A stretch of 64,000 bases of DNA from contig NC_133109.1 in the NCBI RefSeq assembly GCF_022965805.1, positions 3,077,869 through 3,141,868 of the forward strand. Direction: 5' to 3'. Positions 45,936-58,055 of this stretch are shown here, piece by piece. Positions within the stretch are counted from its first letter, which is position 1. The number at the start of each line of letters is the position of its first letter. Source of the DNA: Primulina eburnea. Lineage: Eukaryota > Streptophyta > Magnoliopsida > Lamiales > Gesneriaceae. Both the position numbers and the translations under genes were made by a program. The notes below the pieces were generated by a model. That model did not search any database. It worked only from the letters and a program-made list of their open reading frames with translations, and had not been told where the DNA came from.

Positions 45936-46955
45936 AAGCTGGGTCTAGGCAATGTCCAGCTAGCGCAAGTGAAAACACCTCTCGTCGGTTTTGCAGGAAA
46001 GGTGGTTGAAGCCATGGGAAATGTTATTTTACCCATTTCATTGGGATCTTATCCAAGGCGGAGCACGAAAATGGTAAAGTTTCTAGTGGTGAAAGCTCCC
46101 TCGGCCTACAACGTAATACTAGGCCGTCCAAGCCTAAACTTGTTTCGCGCCATCGCATCCACTTATCACATGAAATTGAAGTTCCCGACTTCTGACGGAG
46201 CAGGAGAAGCAGTTGGAGATAGCAGGCTTGCTAGAGAATGTCATGCTTTTATTTTGCAAGACGCGGTGGAAACTCGGAGGAGGCAAGGCCCGGGGATAGA
46301 TTCCATAAAAGGGAAGAAGCAAAAGCTTGAGCAAGATTCAAGCGACAATGGAGTATACCTCGTAGAGGGAGAGTCAGAGGATAGAGAAAGAATGACCGCA
46401 GCGGAGGCTCTCAAACGCATTGAAATAGTACCAGGTGACCCGAAAAGAACCCTCAAGATCGGATCCGATCTGTCAGAAGGGGTGGAGAGCACTTTAGTAG
46501 CTTTCTTGCAACGCAACGCCGATGCATTCGCCTGGGGTGACGGGCCATTACTTGGGATACCCCCTGAGTACGCGCTCCATCATCTTAATTTGAATCCACA
46601 GATGAAACCAATTAAGCAAAAAAAGAGGTCTTTTGGCCCGGAGAAAAACAAACGTATAGCCGAAGAAGTTGAAAAACTCATAAGAGCCAACTACATCAGA
46701 CCTGTGTCATACCCGGAGTGGTTGGCAAATGTTGTTCTGGTCCCAAAAAACGGTGGAAAATGGCGTCTTTGCATAGATTTCACTGATTTAAACAAGGCAT
46801 GCCCCAAAGATCTTTTCCCATTACCTCGAATCGATTTATTGGTTGACTCGACTGCAGGATGCGAACTGCTCAGTTTTCTCGATGCCCACCAAGGGTACAA
46901 TCAGATAAGATTGGCACCCGAGGATCAAGAAAAAGCAAGTTTCATCACCGATTGA
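45936..46955 (+). pseudogene. Tat protease end and RT fingers
   Basis: Reading continues in the gag frame: GFAGKVVEAMGNVILPISLG and AYNVILGRPSLNLF complete protease. RT starts with NYIRPVSYPEWLANVVLVPK, WRLCIDFTDLNKACPKDLFP and FLDAHQGYNQI. TGA at 46953-46955 replaces an expected CGA in FITD(R)GIYCYEVM, a CpG-type C-to-T change. Confidence 0.92.
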
Positions 46956-48908
46956 GGGATCTATTGCTATGAGGTGATGTCCTTTGGACTTAAGAACGCT
47001 GGAGCAACATATCAGCGATTGGTGAACAAGATGTTTGCAAACATGATTGGGAGGAACATGGAAGTATATATAGACGACATGCTTGTGAAAAGTGTTCAGG
47101 CAGTCAAGCATTTGGATGACCTCGAAGAATGTTTTGGAATGTTACGAAAGTATCAAATGAAGCTGAATCCGGAAAAATGTTCTTTCGGTGTACGGGGTGG
47201 CAAGTTCCTTGGATTCATGGTCTCACAAAGAGGAATAGAAGCAAACCCCGAGAAGATAAAGGCGATCTTATGCATGAGTCCGCCACGAAGTGTGAAAGGG
47301 GTACAAGAATTAATGGGGAGAATGATTGCGTTGAATCGTTTCATTTCCAGAGCTGCAGACAAAGGTCTGCCCTTTTTCAGAATTCTAAGACAGGGAAAGG
47401 GGTTCAAGTGGTCGGAGGAATGTCAGCAGGCATTCGAAGAGCTGAAGAAGTATTTGACTACACCACTACTTCTGACAAAGCCCCAATCATGGGACATGTT
47501 GTTGCTCTATCTGGCAACCTCGTCCGACGCGATCAGTGTTGTGCTCGTGGTGAATGTGAGAAGAGAGCATAGACCCATATATTACGTCAGTCGGACATTG
47601 CAAGGGGCAGAGCTCCGATATACCAACATTGAGAAATTAGCACTAGCCTTAGTAACTGCAACGAGGAAATTACGCCCATACTTACTATGTCACCAAGTGG
47701 TCGTGCTTACCAATCACCCTCTCAAGCAAGTGCTATCTGGTCTAGAGGCATCTGGACGAATGGTTAAGTGCGCTGTTGAGCTGAGCGAATTTGGAATTGA
47801 ATTTCAACCTCGCCCAGCTATTAAAGCACAGGTCCTCGCAGATTTTCTCGTTGAAATGACGACAAATGAAGCAGAGTGCTCCATCCCAACTTGGGTGGTC
47901 TATGTTGACGGATCCTCCACCGTGCATGGGAGTGGAGCCGGGGTGGTGCTAGAGAGTCCTCAAGGTGATATATTTCAGTATTCTATCAAATTTCTGTTTT
48001 CTGCATCAAACAATGAGGCCGAGTACGAAGCGCTCATAGCAGGAATTAAGTTGGCCCTATCGGCTGGAGCGAGAAGTTTAGTGGTGCATAGTGATTCTAA
48101 GTTGGTCGTTAACCAGGTCAAGGGAACTTATGAAGCCAAAGAGGAAAAGATGACCGAGTACGTGACTCGGGTCAATGAGTTACTCGCTCTTGTAGAGAGT
48201 TATGACATAAAACAAGTGCCTAGGGCAAAAAATGAAGTGGCAGACCGTCTAGCTAAATTAGCTAGTTCTTGGACAAACATCGACAGTAGGAAGATCACTT
48301 TCTTGACAATCAGTAAGGAGGAAGCAGAAGAGACCACATGCAATATATTGTGCTTAGAAGGACAAGAACCAAGTTGGAAAGACGAAATTCTTACCTACCT
48401 GAAGCGCAACGATCTTCCCCAAGATCCTGCCGTCGAACGCAAGCTAAGGGTAAGAGCTGCGCGATTCACAATCATAGATGGAGAGCTCTACAAACGAGGC
48501 TATAGTCAACCATTTCTGAAGTGCCTAACTCCGAGCAAGGCTGATTACGTTCTCCGCGAGATCCACGAAGGGATTTGTGGAAACCACTTAGGAGGAAAAG
48601 CATTGGCCGGGAAAACCTTACGACATGGTTACTTTTGGCCGACCATGAAGAAAGACGCATTAGAATTGGCGAAGCACTGTCGAGCTTGCCAAGAGCATGC
48701 CAATCTCTACCATCAACCCGCGACGTTGCTGCAACCACTGGAAAGTCCCCTGCCTTTTGCCCAGTGGGGAATGGACTTGGTAGGACCTTTTCCCCCAGCT
48801 ACGGGACAGAGAAAATTTCTCATAGTTGCCGTAGATTACTTCACAAAGTGGGTTGAAGCAGAGGCGTTGGCGAAAATTTCGGAGAAAGAAGTGATAAGCT
48901 TCTTGTGA
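46956..48908 (+). pseudogene. Tat RT palm, two RNase H domains, integrase start
   Basis: RT palm: MSFGLKNAGATYQRLVNKMF and the catalytic YIDD at 47067-47078. The first RNase H is degenerate (LLYLATSSDAISVVLV). The second RNase H at about 47880-48270 has VVYVDGSSTVHGSGAG, NNEAEYEALI and VVHSDSKLVVNQ. Integrase has its HHCC module around HEGICGNHLGG...CRACQEHAN and the first catalytic D in WGMDLVGPFPP. TGA at 48906-48908 replaces the expected TGG before KNIVCRFGIP. Confidence 0.93.
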
Positions 48909-49601
48909 AAAAACATAGTGTGTAGATTCGGGATTCCCCGAGCGCTGATCTCGGATAATGGCACTCAGTTCTCTGGAGGAAAATTAAAGGAATGGTGTGG
49001 AGGTCTCTCTATCAGGCAGTTCTTTACATCGGTTGGAAATCCACAAGCCAATGGGCAAACAGAGTTAACTAACCGAACTATATTGCAGCATCTGAAGACC
49101 CGTCTCGGCAAGGCTAAAGGCAATTGGGTGGAAGAATTGCCAAGCACCTTGTGGGCGTACCGAACTACACCTCGCACGTCGACAGGGGAGTCTCCTTTCA
49201 ATCTAGTACACGGTGTCGAAGCCGTAGCCCCCGCCGAGATAGGAGAGACCTCGTTAAGGGTAAAACAATACATGCCACTCGAGAACGATCAGGCCCTTCG
49301 AGCCTCTTTGGATATGATCGATTAACTGCGAGATGAAGCATCAGTCCGAGCAGAGAGATACAGAGCACGCATGGCTAGAGCTTACAATGATCGAGTAAAA
49401 CCAAGAGCCTTCCAGGTAGGCGATCTGGTCATGAGGAAAGTTGATGTCTTGCACCCCGTCGGCAAACTTGACCCTAAATGGGAAGGCCCTTACAAAGTAG
49501 TGGAGATAATCAAGATAGGAACTTATCGCCTCCAACACCAAGATGGGAGAGTACTACCTCGACCATGGAATGTAGCAAATTTGAGGAAGTTTTACCCGTA
49601 G
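48909..49601 (+). pseudogene. Tat integrase core and C-terminus
   Basis: The same frame goes on with RALISDNGTQFSG (second D) and GQTELTNRTILQHLKTRLG (catalytic E intact). TAA at 49323-49325 replaces an expected glutamate codon in DMID(E)LRDEA. The last part, FQVGDLVMRKVDVL and PWNVANLRKFYP, ends at the natural stop 49599-49601. There is no frameshift from 44277 to here. Confidence 0.92.
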
Positions 49602-50167
49602 AGGGACGCAGCTGAATAAAAGCATAAAAGTTTAAATCTTGTTGTTTAAGTTTTTGCATTTTTCTCCATGTAATTCCACCATTGCGAGTTTCAATAAAGC
49701 TGTCAATTTTCTCTCCTTTAGTAGCAATTACTAGTTGTTTGTAATGCTCCAAGCGCTAATGCTAAGATCGTCGCATATATACCCATGTAGTCGTCAAAGG
49801 TTTCTCGAAAGAAAAAAAATAGGTCTGGCCAACCTCGCGGGATAGCAAGCATGACAGACACTATAAGACGTCAACGACGACGTAAGTCCCGGGATACCTC
49901 ACCACCCTTAATGGGGATTTAGGACTTCCCCTTGAGACAACATATTGGGAGATTGATCCCCTCCCAAGTATAAAATAAGCATTGCGTTAACATAACATAC
50001 GAAGTTCCCGCATAAACAAATCCAGCAGATATATAGAATGAAGAGCGTTGATTCCCAAACAACTATCCAGTACATATGGAAATACCAAAAATAAAAGCAA
50101 ATAGAGTAACTACAATAATAACGAATGAAAATCAAATATAAAGAATGATGATAAGTGCGGCGTAATA
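49602..50167. other. Non-coding sequence between pol and the antisense gene
   Basis: A/T-rich, no supported frame on either strand. It would hold the pol 3' untranslated sequence and the 3' untranslated end of the antisense gene. Confidence 0.6.
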
Positions 50168-51455
50168 CTATGTTTCTTCTTCAGCAGCCTGAAGATCCAA
50201 TGCCTCGATCATCTCGGCATCGCCCAACGGGATATCGTCAATGGAGATTCTACCTATTTCCAAGACGCTAGGCTCAATCATCATCACTACCTCTTCTGGC
50301 ACACGTCCAGTCTTCCTCAACTGATCCCGGCAATCCAACACCACATCATCATGAATCGTCATGGCCTGATCAAGAACGTCATCGCGAAAGGCATCAGACG
50401 CTTTGAACGTTCGAACACTTTTTTCCTCAACATTTTTCAGAAAAGTCTTGCCTGCCTCAGACTCAAGAAACTGGCCACCGGTCTTCAACTCTGCAGAATG
50501 TTTCTCTTCAAGGATTGCAAGATCTTTTCCTTTGTCAGCAAGTTTTCTCTGCACTTGAAGAAGTTCCGCACTGATTTTATTCTTCTCCTCGACAAGACGG
50601 CAATTCTCCTCCTTCACCCGAGAAACCTCTTCTCGCCACTTCTCTTGATCGTTCCGCAATTTTTCCTCCCGAACTCGCACAGTACATGCTAATGACAAAC
50701 CCTGCAACAAGTAGAATAAACAATTAGCACGCCAACAAAATCAACAAGATGCTAACATAATCAGCACACTACCTGACACGAGTTCCACGCAAGAGAGTGC
50801 GCAAATGAATATGTAGGCAACGACACCAAATGGACCATGTCATGGTCCCCCACAATGCTCCGTCCCTTCTTCCACCCAATCTCTAGGTCTTCTAAGTCCC
50901 AAAAAGAGTCAGCCTTCTCCTTATGATTGACCCCATCTACGAAGATATGCTTGGCACGCGGAATCTTGGAAGACGTCCCTTGCTCATCCGCACGGACCCT
51001 CTTGACATTTTTTGATATCTCTTCAGCATCCTTCTTTTGCGCCACCTCGTGACCTCGTTTTTTATCCTCTTTTCCTCCATTCGACGGTTGAGCCTCCACA
51101 ACTCTGTTTGACGGCGAAAAGTTATTTTTCTTTGGCGCATTAGACTCAGGCCCGCGAAAATGCTCGGAGCGGGTTCGAGGGAACCCTCTTCGGATGATCT
51201 CACGAGATTCTAGAGCCGCGCGAATTGTAGGTGCTCGGCTATTCCCCGCAATCGGGGAACGCCTCCCTACAACGGCCTTGCGAGCCCGGATCGCTGCCAA
51301 GTCGAACTTGTTGCCTGCAAATAAACAATGGGTCAGAGATGTCAGATAACAAGATTTAAAACAACAAATTATAATGCTAACAAGGAAAAGAAAGGCTAAG
51401 GAGAAACAACAAGCAAGGAATAATTAAATAAATAAATTCGTATATATATATAAAT

Positions 51456-51519
<64 letters not shown>

Positions 51520-52348
51520 CACATATATATATACCAGCGATATTTAAACTCCCAATATTAAAAAACTCTCCAAAGAGACCTAAGTCTCGGCATTGAAGCT
51601 GCAGCGCATGGTGAGTTTCTGTCATTGCAACCTTCCGAAGTCCCGAGCTCCAAACCGCAGGTATTCCCCACCCGCAGTCCTTAGCATAAAAGAATTGGGA
51701 TTTCCAAAAATTCCTTGGAGAAGGTATTCGAGACAAAAATTTACATTTAGGTCGAGGTTGAAAGTAAACAAATGATTCTGGTTTACTCCTGCGTCCCGAG
51801 AAGAGTGAGTGGAACAATTCAACACTTGGTTGCATTTGAATTTCCTTTACCTTATGGCAAAAGGCCGTAAAGACTATAAGGACATTCGGGGATAGTTGAC
51901 TAAAGCTAATACCGAAACTGTCGACCAAGTTCACTAACAGAGTTTGTGGAGGAAACACCAAACCGTTAGTAAAATGTTCAAGGAAAATAGTGAAATAACC
52001 CGGCGGTGGGTTGTGACAGTTATGTTTAGGCCCCGGAACCTTAAGGTCGCACTCCGATGATATCCTAAGCACTTCACGCAAACTCTCAAGATCTTGACTA
52101 GTCAGAGCATCGCCCAATTCATCACCCAAAGGTTCAGCCGGTTCAGGGACATCCTCCAATAAAGGACTCTTTAATGGCTGACATCTTTTGGAAAGTCCAC
52201 ATGAGGCTAAAGATCGAGTCTCAGGATTAATCCCGACGCATGACCCACCGAGGGGTTGGGAAGTATCCGACTCTGAAAAATAATAGTCAGAATCGTCATT
52301 CTCGCTAGAACCGCTTAGGGACATTTGGCTACGCACACGGTTAGCCAT
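50168..52348 (-). CDS. Antisense accessory gene of the Tat element (three predicted coding exons)
   Basis: Predicted exons on the minus strand: 52348-51535, 51314-50773 and 50701-50168. Introns have GT...AG ends (CTG|GTATAT...TTTGCAG, 220 bp; CAG|GTAGTG...TTGCAG, 71 bp). The lengths 814, 542 and 534 nt give one open frame of 629 residues plus stop. ATG 52348 (MANRVRSQM) follows an acceptor-like TTTCTGCAG. Residues about 115-235 (GYFTIFLEHFTNGLVFPPQT, FSQLSPNVLIVFTAF, YFQPRPKCKFL) match Pfam 'putative gypsy type transposon' (Transposase_28, PF04195) style. Exon 2 is basic and low-complexity; exon 3 has a coiled coil (about 462-520). Tat elements are known to carry such antisense ORFs; their role is unknown. 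Confidence 0.7.
51315..51534 (-). repeat. First intron of the antisense gene, with (TA)n
   Basis: This predicted 220-bp intron contains a long (TA)n run at about 51459-51514. The open frame of exon 1 runs on into the repeat only as a shadow (repeated IYIY). Confidence 0.65.
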
Positions 52349-52546
52349 CAGCAGAGAGTATTCTTTTCCACGAGGAGCAGAACCTGCAGAAATATTTTGG
52401 TAAAATAATTTATCAAAGCTCCGACACGCAACATCCAAGTACTCAGATCCAAAATATGATTATATATTTATATATGTATTTATATTCGCAATTTGGAAAT
52501 TTGTTTCCCAAATATAACACACGTGTGATTTTTTATCAATCAAACG

Positions 52547-53170
52547 TCACGGCGTCCATCGCACAGCAGCATATAAGATTTCCAAATTCATCCTTGGATA
52601 TTTAGAGACCGTGGTAAAAATTGGAATCGGACGCCCATAATTTTGTGGAGGATCTCGGGCTCCCCTTTTCAATTCTGAGTGCATCCCTGCCCTGCGGCCC
52701 ATTTGTACGAAGAAGATGCTCTTTTCTTCTCGACGATAACATAACTTGGATAAATTGGGACGCGCTACACGAGCCACAACCATTATTCCTATGTAGAATT
52801 CAGCTTCGATGAATACTGCAGGCATTTCTGCACCGTACCCTAAAGTTTGAAGCCGTGGGTTCAAGCAACGGTTCGGCACAGGGAAGATATGTGCCACCGG
52901 AGATGATAGTCGACCTGAATTTGAAGGGATTCTCGCTGGGCGTGACAAGCTGGCCTCCCTCATTACACGGCTGACACTGGGATCATCGAGTATGGATATA
53001 ATCAGTTGTTCCAGCTCCACTTTCACGGCGAGAAGCTGCTGCTGCCGCTCGGGGCAGCCGCGCCGTTGATTGGCTTGAGCTCTCTTGGGCGACGCCGTGA
53101 GAGCGTTGGAGATCGGAGGTTCTGTCCCTAAAGCGGTCCTTCTTCGCGGCTCGGCTCTCGGACGGGCCAA
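52547..53170 (-). CDS. Hypothetical 207-residue frame upstream of the antisense gene
   Basis: An arginine-rich open frame on the same strand as the antisense gene, about 200 bp upstream of its start. It has no domain I recognise. GC-rich composition at 52980-53230 could keep it open by chance. It could instead be the 5' leader or promoter region of the antisense transcript; an acceptor-like TTTCTGCAG at about 52385 supports a 5' non-coding exon somewhere here. Confidence 0.25.
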   Translation of the reverse strand: MARPRAEPRRRTALGTEPPISNALTASPKRAQANQRRGCPERQQQLLAVKVELEQLIISILDDPSVSRVMREASLSRPARIPSNSGRLSSPVAHIFPVPNRCLNPRLQTLGYGAEMPAVFIEAEFYIGIMVVARVARPNLSKLCYRREEKSIFFVQMGRRAGMHSELKRGARDPPQNYGRPIPIFTTVSKYPRMNLEILYAAVRWTP

Positions 53171-53239
53171 GACACCTGGCCTTGCGGGTGGAGCAAGCGC
53201 AGAATCGAGTACGAGCCATTAATGTGATGATCGCCACTC

Positions 53240-53979
53240 CATACTCCCTACCCGTTCTCAGATCGGTGCATGTTTTTTTGCTTGGATGCGGTCAAAAATC
53301 GGAGCCCGGACTGATGGTATAAGGAGCTTCCGATGGATGTACACATCTGAAACGGGAAGTGTTTCTTTCCATCACGTCGCAGCACCATTGGCTCTCCTGG
53401 AAATTAAGTGGGCAGCACCCTCTTTGGTTGGAATTCACGCAGACACGTATGCTTTGAGTAATCACTCAAAGCATGTTCAAGCATGAGCATTAAGGAAGAG
53501 CAGTAGAATTTATTAGTTTCGTACAACAATAGCATTTAATAAAAAAACAGGTACAAGAGAAATCAGTAAAAGCAAAGTGAAAAATATACAGACCCTTACT
53601 CATGACAAGTCAGTTAGACGTTTGCTTCCCTTTTCACCTTCTTCATTTTTTATGTCAACTACAAGTATACATATATAGCCGCAAATGCTGATGAGTTGGA
53701 GAAAAATCCTCGTGAAATCTGCTTGACTTGCTCAATTCGAGGGATTTTTAGTTGAGAGGAGATTTCATTGCCATCCATCGGCTACACAAACGCACCAAAG
53801 ATAAGATTGCATATTTCTTGAGAATAACGATAATCAATAATATAAAAGGGAAGTAAAATGCTATTAAAATAAAAAAAAAATATAGCAAATACAAAAACGA
53901 AACAAAAAGCAAAGTTCTTTCGAAATTATTTTTCGGGTATACAATTTACTCTCGATCACTTCGCCTAATTAAAAAGTGT
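53240..53979. other. Non-coding 3' region of the Tat element
   Basis: No supported coding frame. A/T-rich from 53500, containing short A-runs near 53870. Confidence 0.55.
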
Positions 53980-53997
53980 CCGAGAGTGGGGGGCTTA
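53980..53997 (+). other. Polypurine tract of the Tat element
   Basis: GAGAGTGGGGGGCTTA precedes the 3' LTR start TGATAGG at 53998. Confidence 0.8.
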
Positions 53998-54447
53998 TGA
54001 TAGGTAATGTCCAATTATATTTAATTTTTGGTGACTAATTTGGTGATAGTCCAATTAGTAATTGTATTAGTTGGCCAATTCAATGTTAAAGCCCAAATTG
54101 CTTGTAAAGGCCCAAGCCCACTAGGTACTCTCGAAATTCCTATAAATAGGGGATGTCTCTCATTATTGAAGGTATGCTCTCATTTTTCCTCTAAAGCTCT
54201 TGAATTCTTTGAGTTTTCTCTGAATTGTTTACTGACTTGAGCGTCGGAGTGCCTACGCCGGGAATCCTCCCGGCGCTTCCTGACGAGTGTTCGTGACGCA
54301 GGTGACACCCAGCAATTAACCGTGTATTGTCTACGTGGATCCGTTTACCAGCCAGGCGAGCTCGTTTACGGGCCAAGTGGGCAAGTTTATTAACCAGTCA
54401 GATCTCGCGTGTGCAGTCTACGCGACTCATTTATTTTAGCTACATCA
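53998..54447 (+). repeat. 3' LTR of the Tat element
   Basis: 450 bp, same ends as the 5' LTR. Differences seen by eye: A/C early in U3, T/C in TTGG(T/C)CAA, C/T in ATTCT(C/T)TGAG and T/G in CCCA(T/G)CAA. Confidence 0.95.
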
Positions 54448-54469
54448 CTTGTGTTGAACATCCAATAAT

Positions 54470-55240
54470 AGAATTTCCTCTAAAAATATGCATAAATTTA
54501 CGATAAATCAATTAATCATAAAATATTTCTTAAATAGGAAAAATTAGCCTCTAGCAGTGGTTTGGTGAAGATATCATCAGGATTTTTTTCAGTTGACACA
54601 TTCCACTTTGATATCTTTCTTCATAACGTGGTCTCTGATAAAGTAATGTTGGATATTGATATTCTTGGTTCTAAATTGCAACACTAGGTTATATATGATA
54701 ACGACCACACTGGTGTTGTCATATAAAATATGTGATTGAGTAGCTTGGATTTCATATTCGCGTAGCTACTGTTGAAACCATATCAACTGAGAGCAGCAAC
54801 TTCTAGCAGATATTCTGTTTTAGCAATTGATGTAGAAATTGAAGTCTTCTTTTTATTTAACCATGATATCAGTCGATCACTAAGAAATAAGTACGAACAA
54901 CTTGTATTTTTCTTGTCTAATTTACATCCTACATAATCAGCATCTGGATATCCAATTAAATTAAACGTGGAATCTTTTAGATACCATAGTCCAACTTTTT
55001 GAGTCTCTTTTAAATATTTCAGTATTTTTTTTCAGCGATAAAATGAGATTTCTTATTGTCAGATTCAAATCTAGCACAAATACAGACTGCAAACATTATA
55101 TCTAGTCTACTGCTAGTTAAATAAAGCAATGATCCAATACGACATCGATACTGAGTTATCTCTATTGAAATTCCCCCTTTATCTTTATGAAGCTTTATTG
55201 ACTGACTTATTGCAGTTGCTGCTGAAGAACAAGTATCCAT
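54470..55240 (-). pseudogene. Sirevirus-like RNase H
   Basis: Minus-strand text: YRCRIGSLLYLTSSRLDIMF and AVCICARFES, then LIGYPDADYVGCKLDKKNTS, and near 54600 LLRDHVMKKDIKVECVN followed by LHQTTARG, the decayed TKPL-type end. Several stops. It ends about 20 bp before the Tat element's right TSD. Confidence 0.8.
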
Positions 55241-55870
55241 ACCGAACTTTCCTTGGTGTATTTTGCTTGATTAATGAACATAACAACTTTTATTTATCTA
55301 ACTTGTAATCCAATGAATAATGTCAGTTATCCCATCATGTTCATTTTGATATTGTTCTGCATTAACATGGAAAATTTCCCATTTGAATTAATAGAGCCAA
55401 AAATAATATCATCTACATAAATTTTTATAAGTAAAATGTGATAATTTTTTGGAAATTTGAATAATGTCTTTTCTAATTATCCTAAACAAATTCATGATTA
55501 ATTAGAAATTGAGACAGAGTATCATACCATGCCCTTAGTGCTTCCTTTAAGCCATATAAAGCTTTATGCATTTTGCAAACATGATTTGACAGAGTATGAT
55601 CAGTAAATCCTGGAGTTGTTCAACATATACCTCTTCTTGCCGTAGACCATCTAGGGAGGAACTTTTGACATCCATTTGAAATACTCTGAAATTATTGTAA
55701 GCAGCAAAAGAAAAAAAGATTCTAATAGCTTCTAGTAGGACTACTAGTTCAAAAGTCTCATCAAAGTCTATACATTCCTCTTGTCTAAAACCTTTTGCCG
55801 CCACTAATCTGACTTTGTTTCTAACTACTAAGTCACCTTCATTCAATTTATATCTGAATACCCACCTAGT
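55241..55870 (-). pseudogene. Sirevirus-like reverse transcriptase
   Basis: NKVRLVAAKGFRQEECIDFD, FRVFQMDVKSSSLDG and EVYVEQ are Copia RT motifs. The catalytic loop reads YVDDIIFGSIN at about 55387-55419, so YVDD survives while frames around it are broken. Confidence 0.85.
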
Positions 55871-55949
55871 ACCGATTACTGAATAATGACTAGGTTAAGG
55901 AATCAGATACCAAACATTATTTATATTACATTGAGTTAATTCATCCTTC

Positions 55950-58050
55950 TATCTAACTAGAATTAGTAAGGACCTCTTCAATTTTTTTAGGTTCTAATTG
56001 AGATATGAATGATGTGTGCATAAATTCATTTATCATTTTTCTCCTAGTTATAAGAGGTGCTGAGGGATTACCAATTACTAGTGAAGGATGATGAGTTTTG
56101 CTCCACCTATAGCTTGGTTCTGAGAAGATGTTTGTTTGTTTGAGTTGGATCAAGATTATCTTGTGGTGGGATCTCTCCAGTATCCTATAAATATTTTTAT
56201 CAGTATATACTTTATCATATCATATATTTATATATATTGCTTGTTTCATCTCAGGAACATCAGGTTTAGAAGAATAAATAGATCTTTTGGGCACATCATC
56301 CTTATTATCTTCTTCTAGCTGAATATTGTTCATGCTAATGCTCAATTCATTCATGTTAGATTTATCAGTGGTGTTGAAAGATTCATAAAAAAAGTACATG
56401 TATTGTTTCTTCAACATTTAATGTTTTCTGATAGAATACTCCAAATGATTTATTGACTGAAAAATATTTAAGAAATATTCCAACATCTGATTTTGAGTCA
56501 AAGGATGTAAAGTGATTCTTATCATTGTTATGAATATAGCACTTGAAACCAAAAAAATGTAAATAGGAAATATTTGGCTTAATCTCATTCTAGATTTCAT
56601 AAGGTGTCTTTCTAGCTTTCTTGTTGATCATGGTTTAGTCGTGAGTGCAACAGACAATTTTATCGTTTATGTCCAAAATCTTTGTGATATGCCAGATTCA
56701 GCAAGCATTGTTCTTGCTGCTTCCTTCAGTGTCATATTCTTATGTTCAACAACTCCATTTTACTGAGGATTCCTAGCTGCTGAATTCCCTGTTCTGATAA
56801 ATACATATCAATAGTTCTATTAGTAAGTTTAGTGTCTCGCTCACTTCTGATCTTGACCACTGAAACTTACTTTTCATTTTGTATGCTTTTAAAAAATGTA
56901 ATCATTTAAAAGCATGCATGATCTTTACTATTCAAAAATATTACTCATGTAAATCTAGATAAATCATCAATAAGGACCGGTGTATAATCCATTCTCCCAA
57001 AACTCATTATGCATGTTGGTCCAAATAAATCCATGTTTAATAGTTCTATGCATTTAGATGTCAGTTTACTGCCTTTATTTTTAAAGCTATACCTGATATG
57101 TTTTCCTAGTTGGCATGTTGGACATACATGATTATTAAAAAATTATATCTTTGGTAGTCAAATTACTAGATTCATTTTTCACAGGTTGTTAATCGATCTA
57201 AAATTTAAATGATTCAAGTGTTTATGACATAGCCATTGTTTATCAGAAGAGGATGCAATAAAATATGTAGAATTATCAGGTTGAGCATATTCTCAATTTA
57301 TTCTCTAAGTGTTTCGGCTTCTGATTCCTTGCAACAAAATATTAGAATCTGCATTCTTAATTGTATATGTGTGCTTCTGAAATTTTACCTGATAACCATT
57401 ATCGCATTATTGAATTATATTAATCAAATTATAGCACATATTTCAACTAATAATACGCCATTTATAACAATATTTCCGTGAATCGTCTTACCCTTACCCA
57501 CGGTTTTGCCTTTTCAGTTATCACCAAACATGATCCTTAGTCTGCTGGAACTAATGACTTGAAAGAATAGTGTTGCTTGACTAGTCATATATCTAGATCA
57601 TTCGGTCTCCAGGTTCCAGGTTGACTTCTTGATATCAGTAATGCTTTTTCTTTCATGCAAACACAAGATTTAGTTATTGGTACCCAATATATTTTGGTTC
57701 AAATTGGATTAGTCCGTGGAACCTACATTTTTACTACCCTAAATGGTCTTGTACTTCCGTAACTTCTAGAATGTGTGCAATAGAAAATCCAATTGCATTA
57801 TGAACGAAGTTTTATCTATTTGTTGTCTTCCCTTGTTGTTCTTGTCTACTATCCGATATCTCTTCCGAACATGTTTGCAATTATAATATCAGTATTATCT
57901 TGCTTTCACTGAAATCTGCGCTACTGAACTTAATCTGATGCTAGATCCATTATGCCAGTAGGTTTTCCTCTCTTAATGAACATAACCTAATCCAAAATGC
58001 ATATCATTGTTCGTCTAATTTACAAGTTTTTCAACTTGAATGCTAGGTTC
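55950..58050 (-). pseudogene. Sirevirus-like protease and integrase
   Basis: Decayed protease-side text includes RIMFGDN, KGKTVGKGKTIHGNIVINGV (about 57480-57530). Integrase shows NPQ-NGVVEH-N-TLKEAARTM (about 56690-56780), then KPNISYLHFFG-like and QNQMLEYFLNIFQSINHLEY (about 56440). Many stops and frameshifts, and no long open frame. Confidence 0.75.
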
Positions 58051-58055
58051 ATTAT

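Larger units (their letters stand above)
43786..54447 (+). mobile_element. Complete Tat-lineage Ty3/gypsy retrotransposon, TSD CTTGT
   Basis: Two 450-bp LTRs (43786-44235, 53998-54447) flank 9.76 kb of interior; CTTGT is at 43781-43785 and 54448-54452. A primer-binding site, gag-pol with a second RNase H, a 4.4 kb region with an antisense gene, and a purine tract appear in order. The second RNase H and the antisense ORF are marks of the Tat lineage. By eye the LTRs differ at four positions in 450, so insertion was recent. Confidence 0.96.

Noticed and set aside
51377..51480. Long IYIYIY extension of the antisense frame
   Set aside because: It is translation of a (TA)n run that lies in a predicted intron with good splice sites.
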